From positions 44,527,227 to 44,591,226 of the forward strand of contig JASWHV010000016.1 in NCBI GenBank assembly GCA_030760725.1: a stretch of 64,000 nucleotides of DNA, in the 5' to 3' direction. Source of the DNA: Neostapfia colusana. Lineage: Eukaryota; Streptophyta; Magnoliopsida; Poales; Poaceae. The notes beneath the pieces are model-generated. The model saw only the letters and a list, made by a program, of their open reading frames with translations. It did no database searches and was not told the DNA's origin. Below are positions 23,686 through 35,273 of this stretch, one piece after another. The position numbers were made by a program, and so were the translations under genes. Each line of letters starts with the position of its first letter. Within the stretch, counting starts at the first letter, position 1.

Positions 23686-26600
23686 GCATGTCTTAACCGT
23701 CAACCCTCGGCATGAAACTCTACATGCAAGGATATGTAAGATAGGAAAAGGACTTTGCAATAAAGACACACCTACATGTTGATCCTTACTTTCAGTTTTA
23801 TAGCAACAGTTTATTGAGCCTTAGGCAGCCCTCACATCGGAAGTCCACAATCAAACAAGAAACGCTTTCCTCCGATGTGCTGATGCCCAAAGTGGAATAT
23901 AAACTTAATTAGCTCCATAACTACATCATACAAGGTTTCAAGACATTAATAGTTCCATACAGCATGTTCAGTTGGCTTATTTCACTTCTTACTACGTCAC
24001 AGCGCAGTGAACAAGCGGGTACTCAAATAACCGCGAGGGACGGTGATTGTAATCAAGACACACCCGGATAACACGTTACATACACCCACTTTCAGAAGTG
24101 TGATTCCCCACCCCTTTCTACTCTGTTGTATGCAACAACCTTTCAAAGGCAACCCAAATGCCGAACCGGTCCATCCGTAACGGGCAGGAGGTCCCCGCGT
24201 GGAGCGTTACTGTGCCCACCGGCAGATTTACACCTTGCTACCCTCAACCCACTCCTATTTACGGTTGTGTAAGCCTCGGCACCCAGGTTAACCAATTACA
24301 TTGGTTTCCTTGTTCCCATATGCCAGTATGCATCTGTTACTGTTCGATACTTGTCCAGCAAGGCCACACACGGACGGTCCTCAATCGACACCAACAGGGC
24401 TACGCACATGAGACCTCTGCTCACTGCATCCTATCCCCCCTGCTGGGTCTCATTTTTCATAATTACAGCCATTATCTACCTCTTTTCTTCCAGTGTGATA
24501 AGTACTATCTCGCGAGTAGCTTCCAACTACTCGACTTCTACCGAGATCCTAAACATTAGCATGGCATTCTCTACTCGTCGAGTTTGTAAACTACCCAACC
24601 CGTTTTAGGATTTAAACGGCTATGCAAGTGGGGTTTCAATCACCCTAACTCTAATGTAAACCTTCACCCTAGACATAAGTGATACAAATAAAAAGCTTTA
24701 TAAAAGGTACTTAAGTGCAAACCGGGGCTTGCCTGGTTGCGAGTTAAATAGGAAGTCGGATTCTGGTGGAAGGACGTTCAAGGGCTCCGGTGCGTCTTCA
24801 ACTTCGGTCACTATTATGAAATGTAATAAAATACATGTGTAAGTATTAAGGATTTATGAGAATTGGACTTCTATTCATAGCTATTTCTATTTAGAATCCT
24901 TAATTGGCTTTGGGATTTTTACAGTGTATACTGGACCCTCTAAGGATAATCTAAGCAAAATTTGGAGAAATGTCATTGCACAATGTAGTCTCTAAAATTC
25001 CTATAAGTACCATGCTTCTCTGAATTTTTAAGCTCACGTCAGGAACTTTAACATAGCTAGGAATGAAAGATCTGATTAGGGTAAGTCTCCATGGTTCTAA
25101 CAAAATTTGTTTCACCATTTGTGGAGCTACCAACAGAGAGATATGGATTTTTTTGAAGTTGGGCCAGAGTTCTGAAAAGTTTATGTTTAAATTTGAATTC
25201 CCAAATAAAGGCTGATCTTTGGGAGGCAATTTAGCCTACCAAATCAACTCCAATGAAGCTCTAATTTTTACTGGGGATTTGTAATATCATAAGGAACCTC
25301 CTAGCAAAATTTGAAGAATTTCCATAACAGGGATCTCCTGGAATTAATTTCCAAAGACTTAACTTTTATGAATTTTTGGAGAAATTTCCAGAAATCACCA
25401 GATCAATTTCTTTGCATTTCTTAAGGTACTGATTGAGAGGAGTCCAACAAAATTATGGCCCTTTGAATATTGTACTAAATCTGAAAATTGAAGAAATGTT
25501 TAAACTCTGGCTGTGGACCCCACCCGCGACGTTATCCACTCAGATGACGGCAACACCGAGGCCACGGGGTTATTCCCGTGCAGCCGCATTGGATCCGGTG
25601 CCACAGGCCGATCCCCACGCGTACACAGAGGCTGACCGGTGGGACCTGGCCCTCCTTCGTCTTCCTCGCGCTGCCCGCGCCTCCCGCGGCGGCGCACGCC
25701 GGCGAGGCTCTCCGGGACGGAGTTCCCTTGGTACGCGCTTCCTCAAACTTGCCGCCTGTGAGTTCTACACCGCGCTGAACAAGATGATGGGGTCGGGAGC
25801 GGATGACAACGGCCGGAATGGTGCTTGCACCGGCGACCATGTCGGACCTTACTTCGGCGACCTCGTTCTCCCTCGACAGCGGGTCTTTGGGGCTAGGGTT
25901 TGCTCCAAAAGCACCAGTGTCACATGGACAACATCGACCCATAGCCCGTTCTCCATAAAAACCACCGGAGAAGGGACCTCACCGGAGACCCGAGCCCGGA
26001 AAACGCCAGCGGCGACAAAAACTCGAAGAACTCCTTCAGTCCTTGATGGTTTCTGGCACCGTTTGAGCGAGAAGGATCGCAGGGATCTAGCATAGATTCT
26101 CCTAGACCAGAATGATCTCTAGCTATCTCAGCACGACGAATTTGATCATAGACCGAGAGATGTTGCTATGAACTAGGGTTTGGAACAACTTAAAATTCTC
26201 ACTACCCGATTGATAAATTGTCCTGAGGCTTTCGGCATCACGATCTACAGACAGCAACGCACCTTTCTTGTGCAGGGTAGGGGTGGTGAAACTGGCCGTA
26301 GCGTGCTGTCCACGGTGAACCGAACGTGGTTCCGCCGAGCACCTCCGATCGCCGGCGCTAATCTTAGGTTTGCGCGTAGCACGAGCTAGGAAGCTTAGGG
26401 GAAAGAACGGTGGAAGCTGGAGCACTCTCTTGCGCTTCTTTTTGCTGCCTGGGGCTCGATCATCCGAGCTTGGGTGAGCGTGGGTGAGGGGGAAACAGAA
26501 ACAGCACGGAGGCGGTTTCTCACGGGAGAGAACGGAGGGAGCAGCGAGCAACCGAGGGAAATGAAGACCGACTTTTTTGCTGCAACCGTGGGGTAATGAA

Positions 26601-27485
26601 ACAGCTGGCTATCGAGGAACCAGGAGGTGGCGCGGTGGAGTCCTCGGGAGTGGGTTTCGCCGGGCGCTGGCGTCCTCTCGGCGATCGGCCGATGAAAACA
26701 GAGGCGGTAGGCTCTGTTGTGAGGCTGACTGCTGGGCCCCACCTCCCTCTCTTTTATTCAAATTTTTTTCTGATATTTCTCCACAGATACTCAAACATAA
26801 AGGCTTTCCTTCACCTCAAAGTCATAGTTTGAACTTCCTGAATTCAAAGGATTCGAATTCTGGTGTGAAAGTTTGAATTGTAATTGATCATTTGAATTTG
26901 AAATGGAGTTTGAATTCTCCATTTTGGATTATCCCAAAATACAGCAAACCAGCACTAAAGTTTCCCATTTTTGGCATGGCTGCTCTTTCAAAGGTGGAGA
27001 ACACATGTGTGGAACCAAACTTGCAAATTGGGGGAATTGGAATTTGAAACTGAATTTGAAATTCAGAATAGAGGGATTTTCCTTTTTAATCCCAAACAAA
27101 TATAGAAACTCCTTCAAATGAGCTGAAATTTGGAAGGGTGCATATTTGGTGTATGAAAATCCAAGCTGTGCATTTAGATCCCCATGTTGGAAGTTTTGGG
27201 AAGTCTAAACCCTCACTTTGAACTTACACCATTTTAATTCAAAGTTTTAATTCCCCTCATTTTTCCTAAGTGTACATGAGTTAAAATTTTCTTGCTACCA
27301 CTTTTTATGGATTTCGCAGATTGCTGCTCTCTTATGTGCCTTAGCGTGAGGTTCTCCACAACTTGCTTCTAAAACTTGAAAGTAAGGTTTAACTATTTAG
27401 GCTAGTCCTTTGCAACTTACATTCCCATTTACACGTAATCCAGCATGTAGAAGTTTCATGTATAAGAAAGACGGGTGAGTCTTGC

Positions 27486-27501
27486 TGAGCCATCGTGCTC
27501 A
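27486..27501. other. TGAGC-N6-GCTCA inverted repeat in LTR
   Basis: Perfect arms. The 3' LTR copy at 48733 and element D's copy at 51086 each have one arm mismatch. Confidence 0.6.
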
Positions 27502-27527
27502 CTGATTGTGTTTGAAGCTTTTGTAGG

Positions 27528-27669
27528 GTGTTATGAGGAAGAGACTCCCGAGGAGATGGACCCCCAAGAGGGCAACCCCGTCAAATGGGAGTCGTGCATG
27601 CCGCCATGTTACTGTGCGTGTGTGCTAGAGGGGACACGTTCACGGGCTGAACGTGAACTCTGTGCGTAG
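27528..27669 (+). other. Short acidic ORF in element B 5' LTR
   Basis: After an acceptor-like TTTTGTAG the frame encodes CYEEETPEE and then WESCMPP, closing with TAG near 27669. The copy in the 3' LTR (48776-48919) keeps the same frame despite a 3-base length difference. It could be a conserved leader exon or upstream ORF. No known domain. Confidence 0.4.
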
Positions 27670-27845
27670 TCTATGCCCGTGAGTGTGGACTAAACATATA
27701 TTGTTGTAAACATGTTCACAAACTCTTTTATGTAATAAAACTTTGCTTCCGCTTTGTACCTTTTATGTGTGTTATCCGTTGCTGTGCAACACAGCACCCC
27801 TCAGAGTGATCCGGGCTACTCGAGGCCGGTTGGACCCTCGCCGTG

Positions 27846-27857
27846 TGGTATTAGAGC
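27846..27857 (+). other. Primer binding site of element B
   Basis: TGGTATTAGAGC, one base off the iMet-type site TGGTATCAGAGC (C to T), placed three bases after the LTR end. Confidence 0.85.
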
Positions 27858-28031
27858 TTGCTTGAGGTTTAACGCATTAAAAAGATCCTCTTTTTCAAAA
27901 ACTCAGTGAGGAACGAGTTAGTAGCCCATATAAGGATGTTATTAGTGTATAGAAAGTGGAAATACTAACCTATTTGCTTATGTCGGAAAATCATGCATCT
28001 CGGGATGTCATATGTCTTGGGGAGTGTATGT

Positions 28032-29655
28032 TGTAGGATCGTAGAGTACGTGAAAAGCTACCAGAGGAGGGGTGAATGGTAGATTAAAACTTTTCGCAGC
28101 GGAAACAAGAAAAACCCCTCAGCAAAAAATCAATCGGTTAAAGAAACCGTGTGTGCAAGTGTTTTCAAATGTGTTCAACCGTGACAAATCAAGTAGAGAG
28201 GTAGAGAATCAAGTCACGGATCTAATGCAACAAGAATCACTTGAAAACACAAAGTAAAACTTGAGATACGATCAAAACATAAAACGAAGATCAATCTGTT
28301 CTACCCGATATAAAACAGATCTGCAACGCTGCAAAGAAACTCGTGTATCTCAAAACATACAGATCTGAAGCTCGTGAAAATTTCACAGATGATAGATAAT
28401 TGAGTTGTGAAGACAACCCAAAAAGAATCACGTCAATCGGATCTGTAAAACTCGAGTTATGAACAAAACACCAAAGCAACATCGGTCTGTCCAGAAACTC
28501 GGCGAGAAAGACTTGACGAAAAACAAGTCGGACGAACAAGGCACAAAAGCTCCTCGAAACTATGAACTTTATTCAATAGAAACACAAGAGGAACAGCCCA
28601 AAGTTCTCTACCCACGAGAGCTCTGGCCTCCCTTGCTTTTATAGCCAACCCTCAGGCTAAACAATCCAATCTAGGACTCCTACTCCTAATTGGACTCGTA
28701 TCCTAACTTACCATAACTGCTTAGGACTCTCCTATTCGTAGATAGAAGCAATCGTGAGACTTCCAAACACCTTAGTAACGTTCTAAACATTCCTAAAACA
28801 ACTTAACTTCGTGCCTAGCACGAAATCCTATCATAACCAACTCAAATCTTCCATATTTGAGCCATATCCGACTCAGTCTCAGCCTGAGTACGCAATCCAG
28901 CCGGTTGGACCTTTCCGACCAATTCTTTACGTCCACTTCTCTTCATCACACCTTGGAACAATGTTGCCACGTCCATGCACTCCTTGCACACGTGCAAACA
29001 CCTTCCAATGACGTACACGCAACCTTCATATGCACTGCCCTTGATCCAAACAAGCTGCGAGACCTCCCGATCAACTCAACCACAGCTCCTCCCGAACTTG
29101 GTTGTTGGAACCTCATCTGCTCCCTGAGACTAGTCAAAGGATCCCGTCACCAGCCATGTCTTGAACTCAAGCAACACCTGCACATGAATAAACAACCAAT
29201 TCTTCCGAGCACAAGTCCTCGACTTGACTCACGTTAGATCGAAAACCACAACACCTTACATGAGCACGTCACATAAGCATGTTGCAAACCATATCAAATG
29301 ATAACAGCCATATCCACCAAAACACACCAAAAACTTAGCAAATTAATACTAAGCAAACTTTCCCATAAAGCAAGTTTGAAACATTGCGAGTTAAAAGCAA
29401 AAAACAAGACGCTGCAGTTCTACGAGTTGAACTTCACGGGAGCTCCCTAAAAACAAGCTCCGGACCTCACAGAAGCTCTCCGGACCTTGCAAGAGCTCTC
29501 CGGACCTTGCATCGGACCTTGCCAACACTTGGCGTACCTAACAAAGAACTTGTCGGACCTTGCCACAGGAGAATGTTTTGGCAATATTCAAAACTTTGAA
29601 TGTTAATGCTAACTTTTATCCTAATTGCCAATGTATTCAGCACACATAGGTCTCA
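28032..29655 (-). repeat. 3' LTR of element C
   Basis: 1624 bp, starting TGTAGGATCG and ending GGTCTCA in plus-strand view. It is colinear with 36151-37772 and differs by scattered substitutions of a few percent by eye. A short near-repeat (gctctccggaccttgca) is present twice around 29475-29515. Confidence 0.93.
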
Positions 29656-29667
29656 AACCTCCCCCTT
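29656..29667 (-). other. Polypurine tract of element C
   Basis: The minus strand reads AAGGGGGAGGTT immediately before the LTR start TGAGACC. Confidence 0.9.
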
Positions 29668-30641
29668 GATGAATGCATTGGCAACACCAATTAAAATCTG
29701 AACATTGGCTTATGAAAAGTTTGGAAAAGATTTGAAAACTCATTTCTCCCCCTTTATTAATTTCTCCCCATTTTTTAAAATCAGAGAAGGAAGGAAGTGT
29801 ATAACATATGCAAAGTGTAAAAAAATCTCTCCTTATACATATTTCTCCCCCTTTGACAATGTATTCAGCAAGGTTCAAAAGAGAAAATTTTAAATGTTAT
29901 GAGCATATTATAACATATACATACAAAACAAAGCTCATCCAAGTCATACTATCAGGTTACTTACACTATCACATCAATGAGATACATAAAGTAGTGTAAG
30001 CCATGCTAGAGATCAAATGTATTTTTCAGTTTAAGCAAGTCATGATCTCCCTTACTCAATTATTTCAAAACCTGAAAACAATACACTTGTTGCTGCATTT
30101 TTATTATTCATAATCATTTAAGGCACAAAGTTGATCATATGATATTTGCAAGAGATTATATGCTGCATCAGCCTTATTCTAACCAACCAAGCCAAGCCTA
30201 TGTCATTTGACAATCAGAAGCTTAAGGACATGGTTTTAGTCATACACAATTCCTTCCAAGTTCATATCTTAGTGCAATGATAAGCAATCACAAAAGAAGA
30301 AGTGCGATGCATGCATATTCTCTTGATCTTTTCTCAATTTTTTATTTGAAAACTCAACATGTGAGCTGATCACTTGATTAATTTTTTTATGATTAAAAGC
30401 ACTTGTGAGCATGCAACAAGTTCAAAACAGCAAGAAAGTTCGATCATGACCAGATTTAGTGTAAGTAATTATTCCAATTACTAGTCATGGCAAAAACTAC
30501 AAAATGTATAACATGAGTAATGTAGTAAGAACTTTCAGACTGTAAAAGGAATCACAAAGTCATATATGTATGAAATACTATTCTCATATTATTTTAGTTT
30601 CAGATTCACACATAGACTTTCAAAGTTTCAAAAACTCCCCC
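29668..30641 (-). other. 3' non-coding region of element C with repeated polypurine motifs
   Basis: This AT-rich 1 kb stretch between pol and the 3' LTR has no sizeable ORF, so no envelope-like gene as in some Sireviruses. It holds extra GGGGAGAAA-type purine motifs on the minus strand at 29743-29755, 29761-29770 and 29842-29854, and another right after the pol stop at 30635-30641. Such multiplied polypurine tracts are a known Sirevirus hallmark. Confidence 0.75.
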
Positions 30642-32096
30642 TCAATTTAAGCCATGAGGATGCATAACCCCTATTTCACTACTAATGAAACAAAAACGAG
30701 TGAAATCCAAAAGTTTTGTAAAAATATCAGCCAATTGTTGTTCGGTATCGACATGGTGAAGCACAATGTTTCCTTTTTCAACATTATCACGAAGAAAGTG
30801 ATACCTAATGTCAATGTGCTTAGTTCTAGAGTGTTTCACGGGGTTTTTAGCAATACAAATTGCACTAGTGTTATCACAAAATAGTGGAACACTATCTAAA
30901 TCAACCCCATAGTCCTTAAGTGTTTGAACAATCCAAAGAATTTGTGAGCAAGCACTAGCTGCAGCTACATATTCAGATTCAGCCGTGGATTGTGCAACTG
31001 AACTTTGTTTTCTAGAGGACCAAGCAACAAGTGAATTAACAAGAAAATGACAAGCACCCGAAGTACTTTTCCTATCAATCCTACAACTCCCAAAATCAGC
31101 ATCCGAAAAAGCTTTCAAAGAAACGGTTGAGGAAGAAGGAAGAAAAATGTCAAATTCCTGAGTTCCATGTAGGTACCTGAGAATCCTTTTGATGGCTTGG
31201 CGATGTGAAGCACGTGGAGAAGCTTGAAAACGTGAACAAAGACATACGCTGAATTGTATGTCCGGTCTTGACGCCGTGAGATACAAAAGTGATCCAATCA
31301 TACTTCTGTATTCTTTTTTATCGACCGGGTCACCATCTTCGTCAAGTTCAAGTGTTGTTGCTGTTCCCATTGGTGTCCGAAGGGGCTTGCATTTGTCCAT
31401 GTTGAAGCGCTTAAGAAGGTCCTTTGTATACTTAGTTTGATGCACATAAGTTCCTTCTTTTGTTTGCTTGATTTGCAGCCCCAAAAAGTATGTGAGTTCT
31501 CCCATCATACTCATCTCAAATTCTGAACTCATCATAGCTGAACACTTGGACACGAGATCATGAGAAGCACGACCAAAGATAATATCATCCACATACACTT
31601 GAACGAATAATGAGTCATTGCCATGCTTAAGTACAAAAAGAGTATTGTCAACCTTGCCCATGGTAAACCCCTTATCAAGTAAGAATGTTTTTAACCTATC
31701 ATACCATGCTCTAGGGGCTTGTTTTAGACCGTACAAGGCTTTGGACAGTTTGTAAACATGATTAGGAAAATTTGGATTTTCAAAACCCGGTGGCTGCTTA
31801 ACATAAACCTCCTCCTCTATGTAGCCATTTAGAAAAGCACTTTTAACATCCATTTGATATAACTTGAAACCTTTAGATGCAGCAAATGCTAATAAAATTC
31901 TTATAGCTTCTAATCTAGCAACAGGAGCAAATGTTTCATCAAAATCTAGACCTTCAATTTGAGTGAAACCTTGAGAAACCAACCTAGCTTTATTCCTAAC
32001 CACAACCCCATCCTCACTTTGCTTATTTTTAAATACCCATTTAGTTCCAATTAATGTGTGACCTTGAGATGGAGGTACAAGTTTCCAAACATTATT
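30642..32096 (-). pseudogene. Element C reverse transcriptase and RNase H
   Basis: The largest open stretch of pol (ATG at 32003) covers copia-type RT. Motifs are ARLVSQGF, DFDETFAPVAR, KLYQMDVKSAFLNG, ALYGLKQAPRAWY and the catalytic YVDD at residues 137-140 of this stretch. RNase H follows with SDADFGSC, STSGACHFL, AQSTAESEYVAAA and DNTSAICIAKNP, ending at the standard pol terminus GLN-stop (TGA 30642-30644). RT motifs are complete and the enzyme would be plausible in an intact element. A TGA at 32097-32099, however, separates it from the upstream integrase in the same frame. Confidence 0.93.
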
Positions 32097-32099
32097 TCA

Positions 32100-32405
32100 T
32101 TCAAAATTTTCTAACTCTTCTTCCATGGCATTAATCCAAGATTCATTAGTGAGTGCGTGTGATATATCCTTGGGTCCAAAAGAAGCAACAAAAGCAGAAT
32201 GAGCATGAGAGTTTGGATCGCAAAACCTGGACCGAGTGACTCGTTCATGCAAGCTTCCAATGATTTGTTGTGGAGGATGACTTTTGAGTACTCGGAGGGG
32301 AGTAGACACTTCACAAGCACCTTCTTCTTCATGTTCGGAACTTTGATTAGGATAGCTTGTTGATTGAGGAAGGTCCAAACCAGCAGTAGTGACTGTTGGT
32401 GCTGG
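32100..32405 (-). pseudogene. Element C integrase-RT linker, bounded by two stops
   Basis: In-frame continuation between TAA 32406-32408 and TGA 32097-32099. It is acidic and Ser/Pro-rich at first (QSSEHEEEG), then has FVASFGPKDISHALTNESWINAMEEELENFE. That second part is the conserved start of the copia RT domain. It connects the integrase C-terminus with RT in the ancestral polyprotein. No separate function is expected. Confidence 0.85.
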
Positions 32406-33827
32406 TTATGGTGCAAAATCAGCAGCTTGATCGTTATTTACTTCCGAGTTTTCGGGCAGCAGCTCCACTTCTTCATCTTCTTCAATAAAAATACTCTCCC
32501 CCTGCGGATATGGATCCGGACCTGCAATATCGGAGCTAGTACTTGGGCTAGCTTCATCAAAAGAAACCTCGCAAGTCTCCACAATTTTGTTAGTGTCAAG
32601 TAAAAGCACACGGTAGCCTCTAGTATGAGATGGATAACCAAGAAACATGCCATCAACAGATCTAGCTTCAAATTTATCAAGATTACCATGTTTCTTTACA
32701 AAGCATTTGCAACCAAAAACCCTAAAGTGTGTAACACTAGGCCTACGTCCAAACCGGAGCTCATATGGGGTTTTTCCAAGCTTAGCACGCAAGAAAACAC
32801 GATTTGAGACATAAGAAGCGGTTGCAATTGCATCAGCCCAAAATTTCCTAGGAGTTTGATATTCATCAAGCATAGTCCTAGCCATCTCAACTAAGGTCCT
32901 GTTCTTTCTTTCTACGGCACCATTTTGTTGTGGTACATAGGGCGAAGAGTATTGATGATCTATTCCATTTTCAGCACAAAAGTGATCAAAGGATTGGTTT
33001 TTAAATTCAGTTCCGTTATCACTTCTAATTGCTTTTAATGATCCTGGGTGATCAATAGATAATCTAAGAAATAAAGTTCTAAAATGACTAAAAGCTTCAT
33101 TCTTCGATGCCATAAAATAAACCCAAGAATATCTGGAATAATCATCAACAATCACAAGCACATACCATTTACCTCCGAAGGATTGAACACGTGCCGGACC
33201 TACTGTGTCAAGATGTAAAAGTTGTCCCGGTTCAGCTGTCATGGTCATTGTGAGAGGAGCATGTGAACCTGCAACAAACTTAGCATGTCTACAAGAAGAG
33301 CACACAATATCATTGTCCTTTTTATGCTTTGTCAGCCCACGTATGCGATCGAGAGCACTAACACGAGTGAGATGATCAAAGCCTATGTGACCAAGTCTAC
33401 GATGCCAAAAATATAGATCCTTTGTATCATTAGCAACTAGACACCGATGCTTAGAAGTTGACAAATCAAAATCAGCTTTAAAAACTCTTCCAAACCTAGA
33501 CATGTTAAACAAAAGCTCACCTTTTGAATCTACAACCTTGCAGCAATTTTTAGCAAAGCTAACCTCTAGATTTTCATCTAGCAATTGTGAAACCGAAAGC
33601 AAGTTGTATTTCAAATTTTTAACAAGTGCCACATCTTTCAAAGTGTAGAGAGTGTTTACTCTAACCGAACCTTTAGCAATTATGGGAGTAGAAGAGTTAT
33701 CGGCGAAAGTAACATTTTCTACACGTGACACAAAAGAGAGAGAGGAGAACCATTCTTTGTTACCGGTCATGTGGCGTGAGCAACCTGAATCCACAATCCA
33801 AATGTTCTCCTTCCTCAAACGTGAAAC
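32406..33827 (-). pseudogene. Element C protease end and integrase
   Basis: The frame opens with the aspartic protease motif WIVDSGCSRHMTG. It passes through the GAG-pre-integrase zinc region (FWHRRLGHIGFDHL, then CSSCRHAKF) into the rve integrase core. Asp residues are in LHLDTVGP and IRSDNGTEF, with the Glu in QNGAVERKNRTL, giving an intact DD35E set. Further on are FWADAIATASYVSNR and the FGCKCFV region. Integrase precedes RT, the copia order. It is bounded by TAG 33828-33830 upstream and TAA 32406-32408 downstream, both in frame. Confidence 0.93.
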
Positions 33828-35273
33828 CTACACAGCAGCACAATACGTCGATGACTCAATACTGGGGTTAGTTAAAAGACTTTTAGGAATCCAGTACTGA
33901 GTCACACGACGTCCAGCAGGAATAACACGCGAAAGCTGAGAAGGTACAGCAGGTTTATGAGCCAAACATCGAAAAATTTTGTTCCCAACTACTGACATAG
34001 AATATGTGTTATATGTAGCACAAAAAACAGTAGGTCCGGGAGCAAGTTTTTGACTCATTACAGCAGGTTGCAAGCTCCGAACATTCGGTCTAGCAGATTT
34101 TGCTTGGTTGTTATGTGATCTAGCAAGTATTCTTTGTTTCTTATCGTGTTTAGCTAGTCTATAACAAAAATCCATGACATGACCATCTCTACCACAGTAG
34201 GTACAATGAAAAATAACCTTATTATCATGTCTAGATGAGCAAGCAACACGTTTATTAGAACCCGAATGGGACAGTACTCCTGCAGATTTGAAAATCACCT
34301 CTTTTTGTCTAGGAGCTGTTTGAATCAAACCGCTTCTTAATGACTTTACAACTTTAGGTGGGTGTGTCTTAGCATGAGCATGAGAATTAAAACCTAAACC
34401 AGTTTTATCATTACAAGACTTAGAAGAATTCAGCAGCAAGTTTAGGTTCTTATTTGCATTAGAAAACCGATCTAGTGTCCTATGCATGTCATCAAGTTTA
34501 TTGGCCAGATCAAAGAAGTTTTCACATGAAGTTTTTCCTTTTAGTTTGCAATTTGAACAATATTTAACTTCATGCACACGTAAAGCATTGTTCAAAATAG
34601 AAATCTCATTCATAGCATCATTTAGTTTCTTATTCAGATCATCACATGAAGAACAATGCAAATCAATTGTAGAACAACAAGCATCTTTCAAATTTTTATC
34701 ATTAAGTGCAGCAAGCTCTTTGTTCTTTTCAATTTCAAGTTCAAGTTTATCAAGTATAGATGTGTGTGCACTTCTTAAAGAGGATAATTGTTCATAAATC
34801 AAATCACATGAGGAACAAGAATCATCACTAGGAATCAAAGTTTTTAAACGATTAATTTCAGATTCTAGTGATTCAATTTTAACAGCATTGTTCCTAAGTT
34901 TTTTATCCTTTTTCTTTAATATAACAGTGGCACGAGAAATAGCATCACACATTTCTTCGCAAGTGGGACATACCTCTTCATCGTCGCTGTTGTGTTCTGG
35001 CTCCTCGGAGCTTGAACTTGACTTGCTCACCATGCAGCACATATTTGCCATAGCTTCTTCATCTTCATCACTACCGGTGTCCACATCACTTGAGCTGAAA
35101 TCTTGAAGTGCAGAGATCATACTATGCACTATGTTGCGCATTGATAAATCTTTCTTCTTCTTATTCTTTGCAAACGATTTCTTCGGCCTTGTTTGCTTTT
35201 CTTCACGTGAAGTCAGACCTGAAAGGTTAGGGCACTCCGTACGAAAATGTTCTGTCTTACCACATTCAAAACA
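33828..35273 (-). pseudogene. Element C gag C-terminal region: zinc knuckles and coiled-coil spacer
   Basis: Continues in the gag frame after TGA 35274-35276. A first knuckle CFECGKTEHF lies right behind the stop. A long Ser-, Asp- and Lys-rich section with coiled-coil character follows (repeats of CxxC such as CPTCEEMC, CSSCDLIY, CSSCDDLN and CSNCKLKG). A second knuckle CTYCGRDGHVMDFC precedes a stretch leading to the protease. Sireviruses are known for such a large gag extension. The repeated CxxC pairs every 40-60 residues may bind metal. It ends at TAG 33828-33830. Confidence 0.85.

Larger units (their letters stand above)
23302..27318 (-). mobile_element. Solo LTR S (about 4.0 kb) inside element B's 5' LTR
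   Basis: Ends are TGTGGGGACC and ATTTCGCA, flanked by the target duplication GATTG at 23297-23301 and 27319-27323. The 3' LTR of B has the uninterrupted site with a single GATTG at 48566-48570. The insert is organised like the minus-strand LTRs of A: TGAGC-N6-GCTCA at 23670-23685, GTGGACCCCAC at 25513-25523 and a GC island at about 25500-26750. No internal region is left, so it is a solo LTR, presumably formed by recombination between the two LTRs of a full element. Confidence 0.93.
19909..27842 (+). repeat. 5' LTR of element B, split by solo LTR S
   Basis: Starts TATAAGGGCC (partner TGTAAGGGCC) and ends GGACCCTCGCC (partner GGCCCTCGCA). It is interrupted at 23302-27318. It contains a GC island at about 20510-21620 closed by GTGGGACCCAC (21606-21616) and a GTTTTAAAC (21624-21632). 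Near the end are the TGAGC-N6-GCTCA repeat (27486-27501), an acceptor-like TTTTGTAG, a small acidic ORF and an AATAAA at 27734-27739. In orientation it mirrors the minus-strand LTRs of A and E. Confidence 0.9.

Noticed and set aside
25433..26095. 220-residue plus-strand ORF in a GC-rich stretch
   Set aside because: It lies inside the GC island of solo LTR S; composition is Arg/Pro/Ala-rich, several overlapping frames are equally open, and no domain is visible.
26123..26551. 142-residue minus-strand ORF
   Set aside because: Falls in the same LTR GC island as 25433-26095 with no recognisable domain and no conservation in other LTRs noticed.
29668..30641. Possible envelope-like gene of the Sirevirus element
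   Set aside because: No open frame above about 80 codons and no membrane-spanning segments; the interval is AT-rich non-coding.
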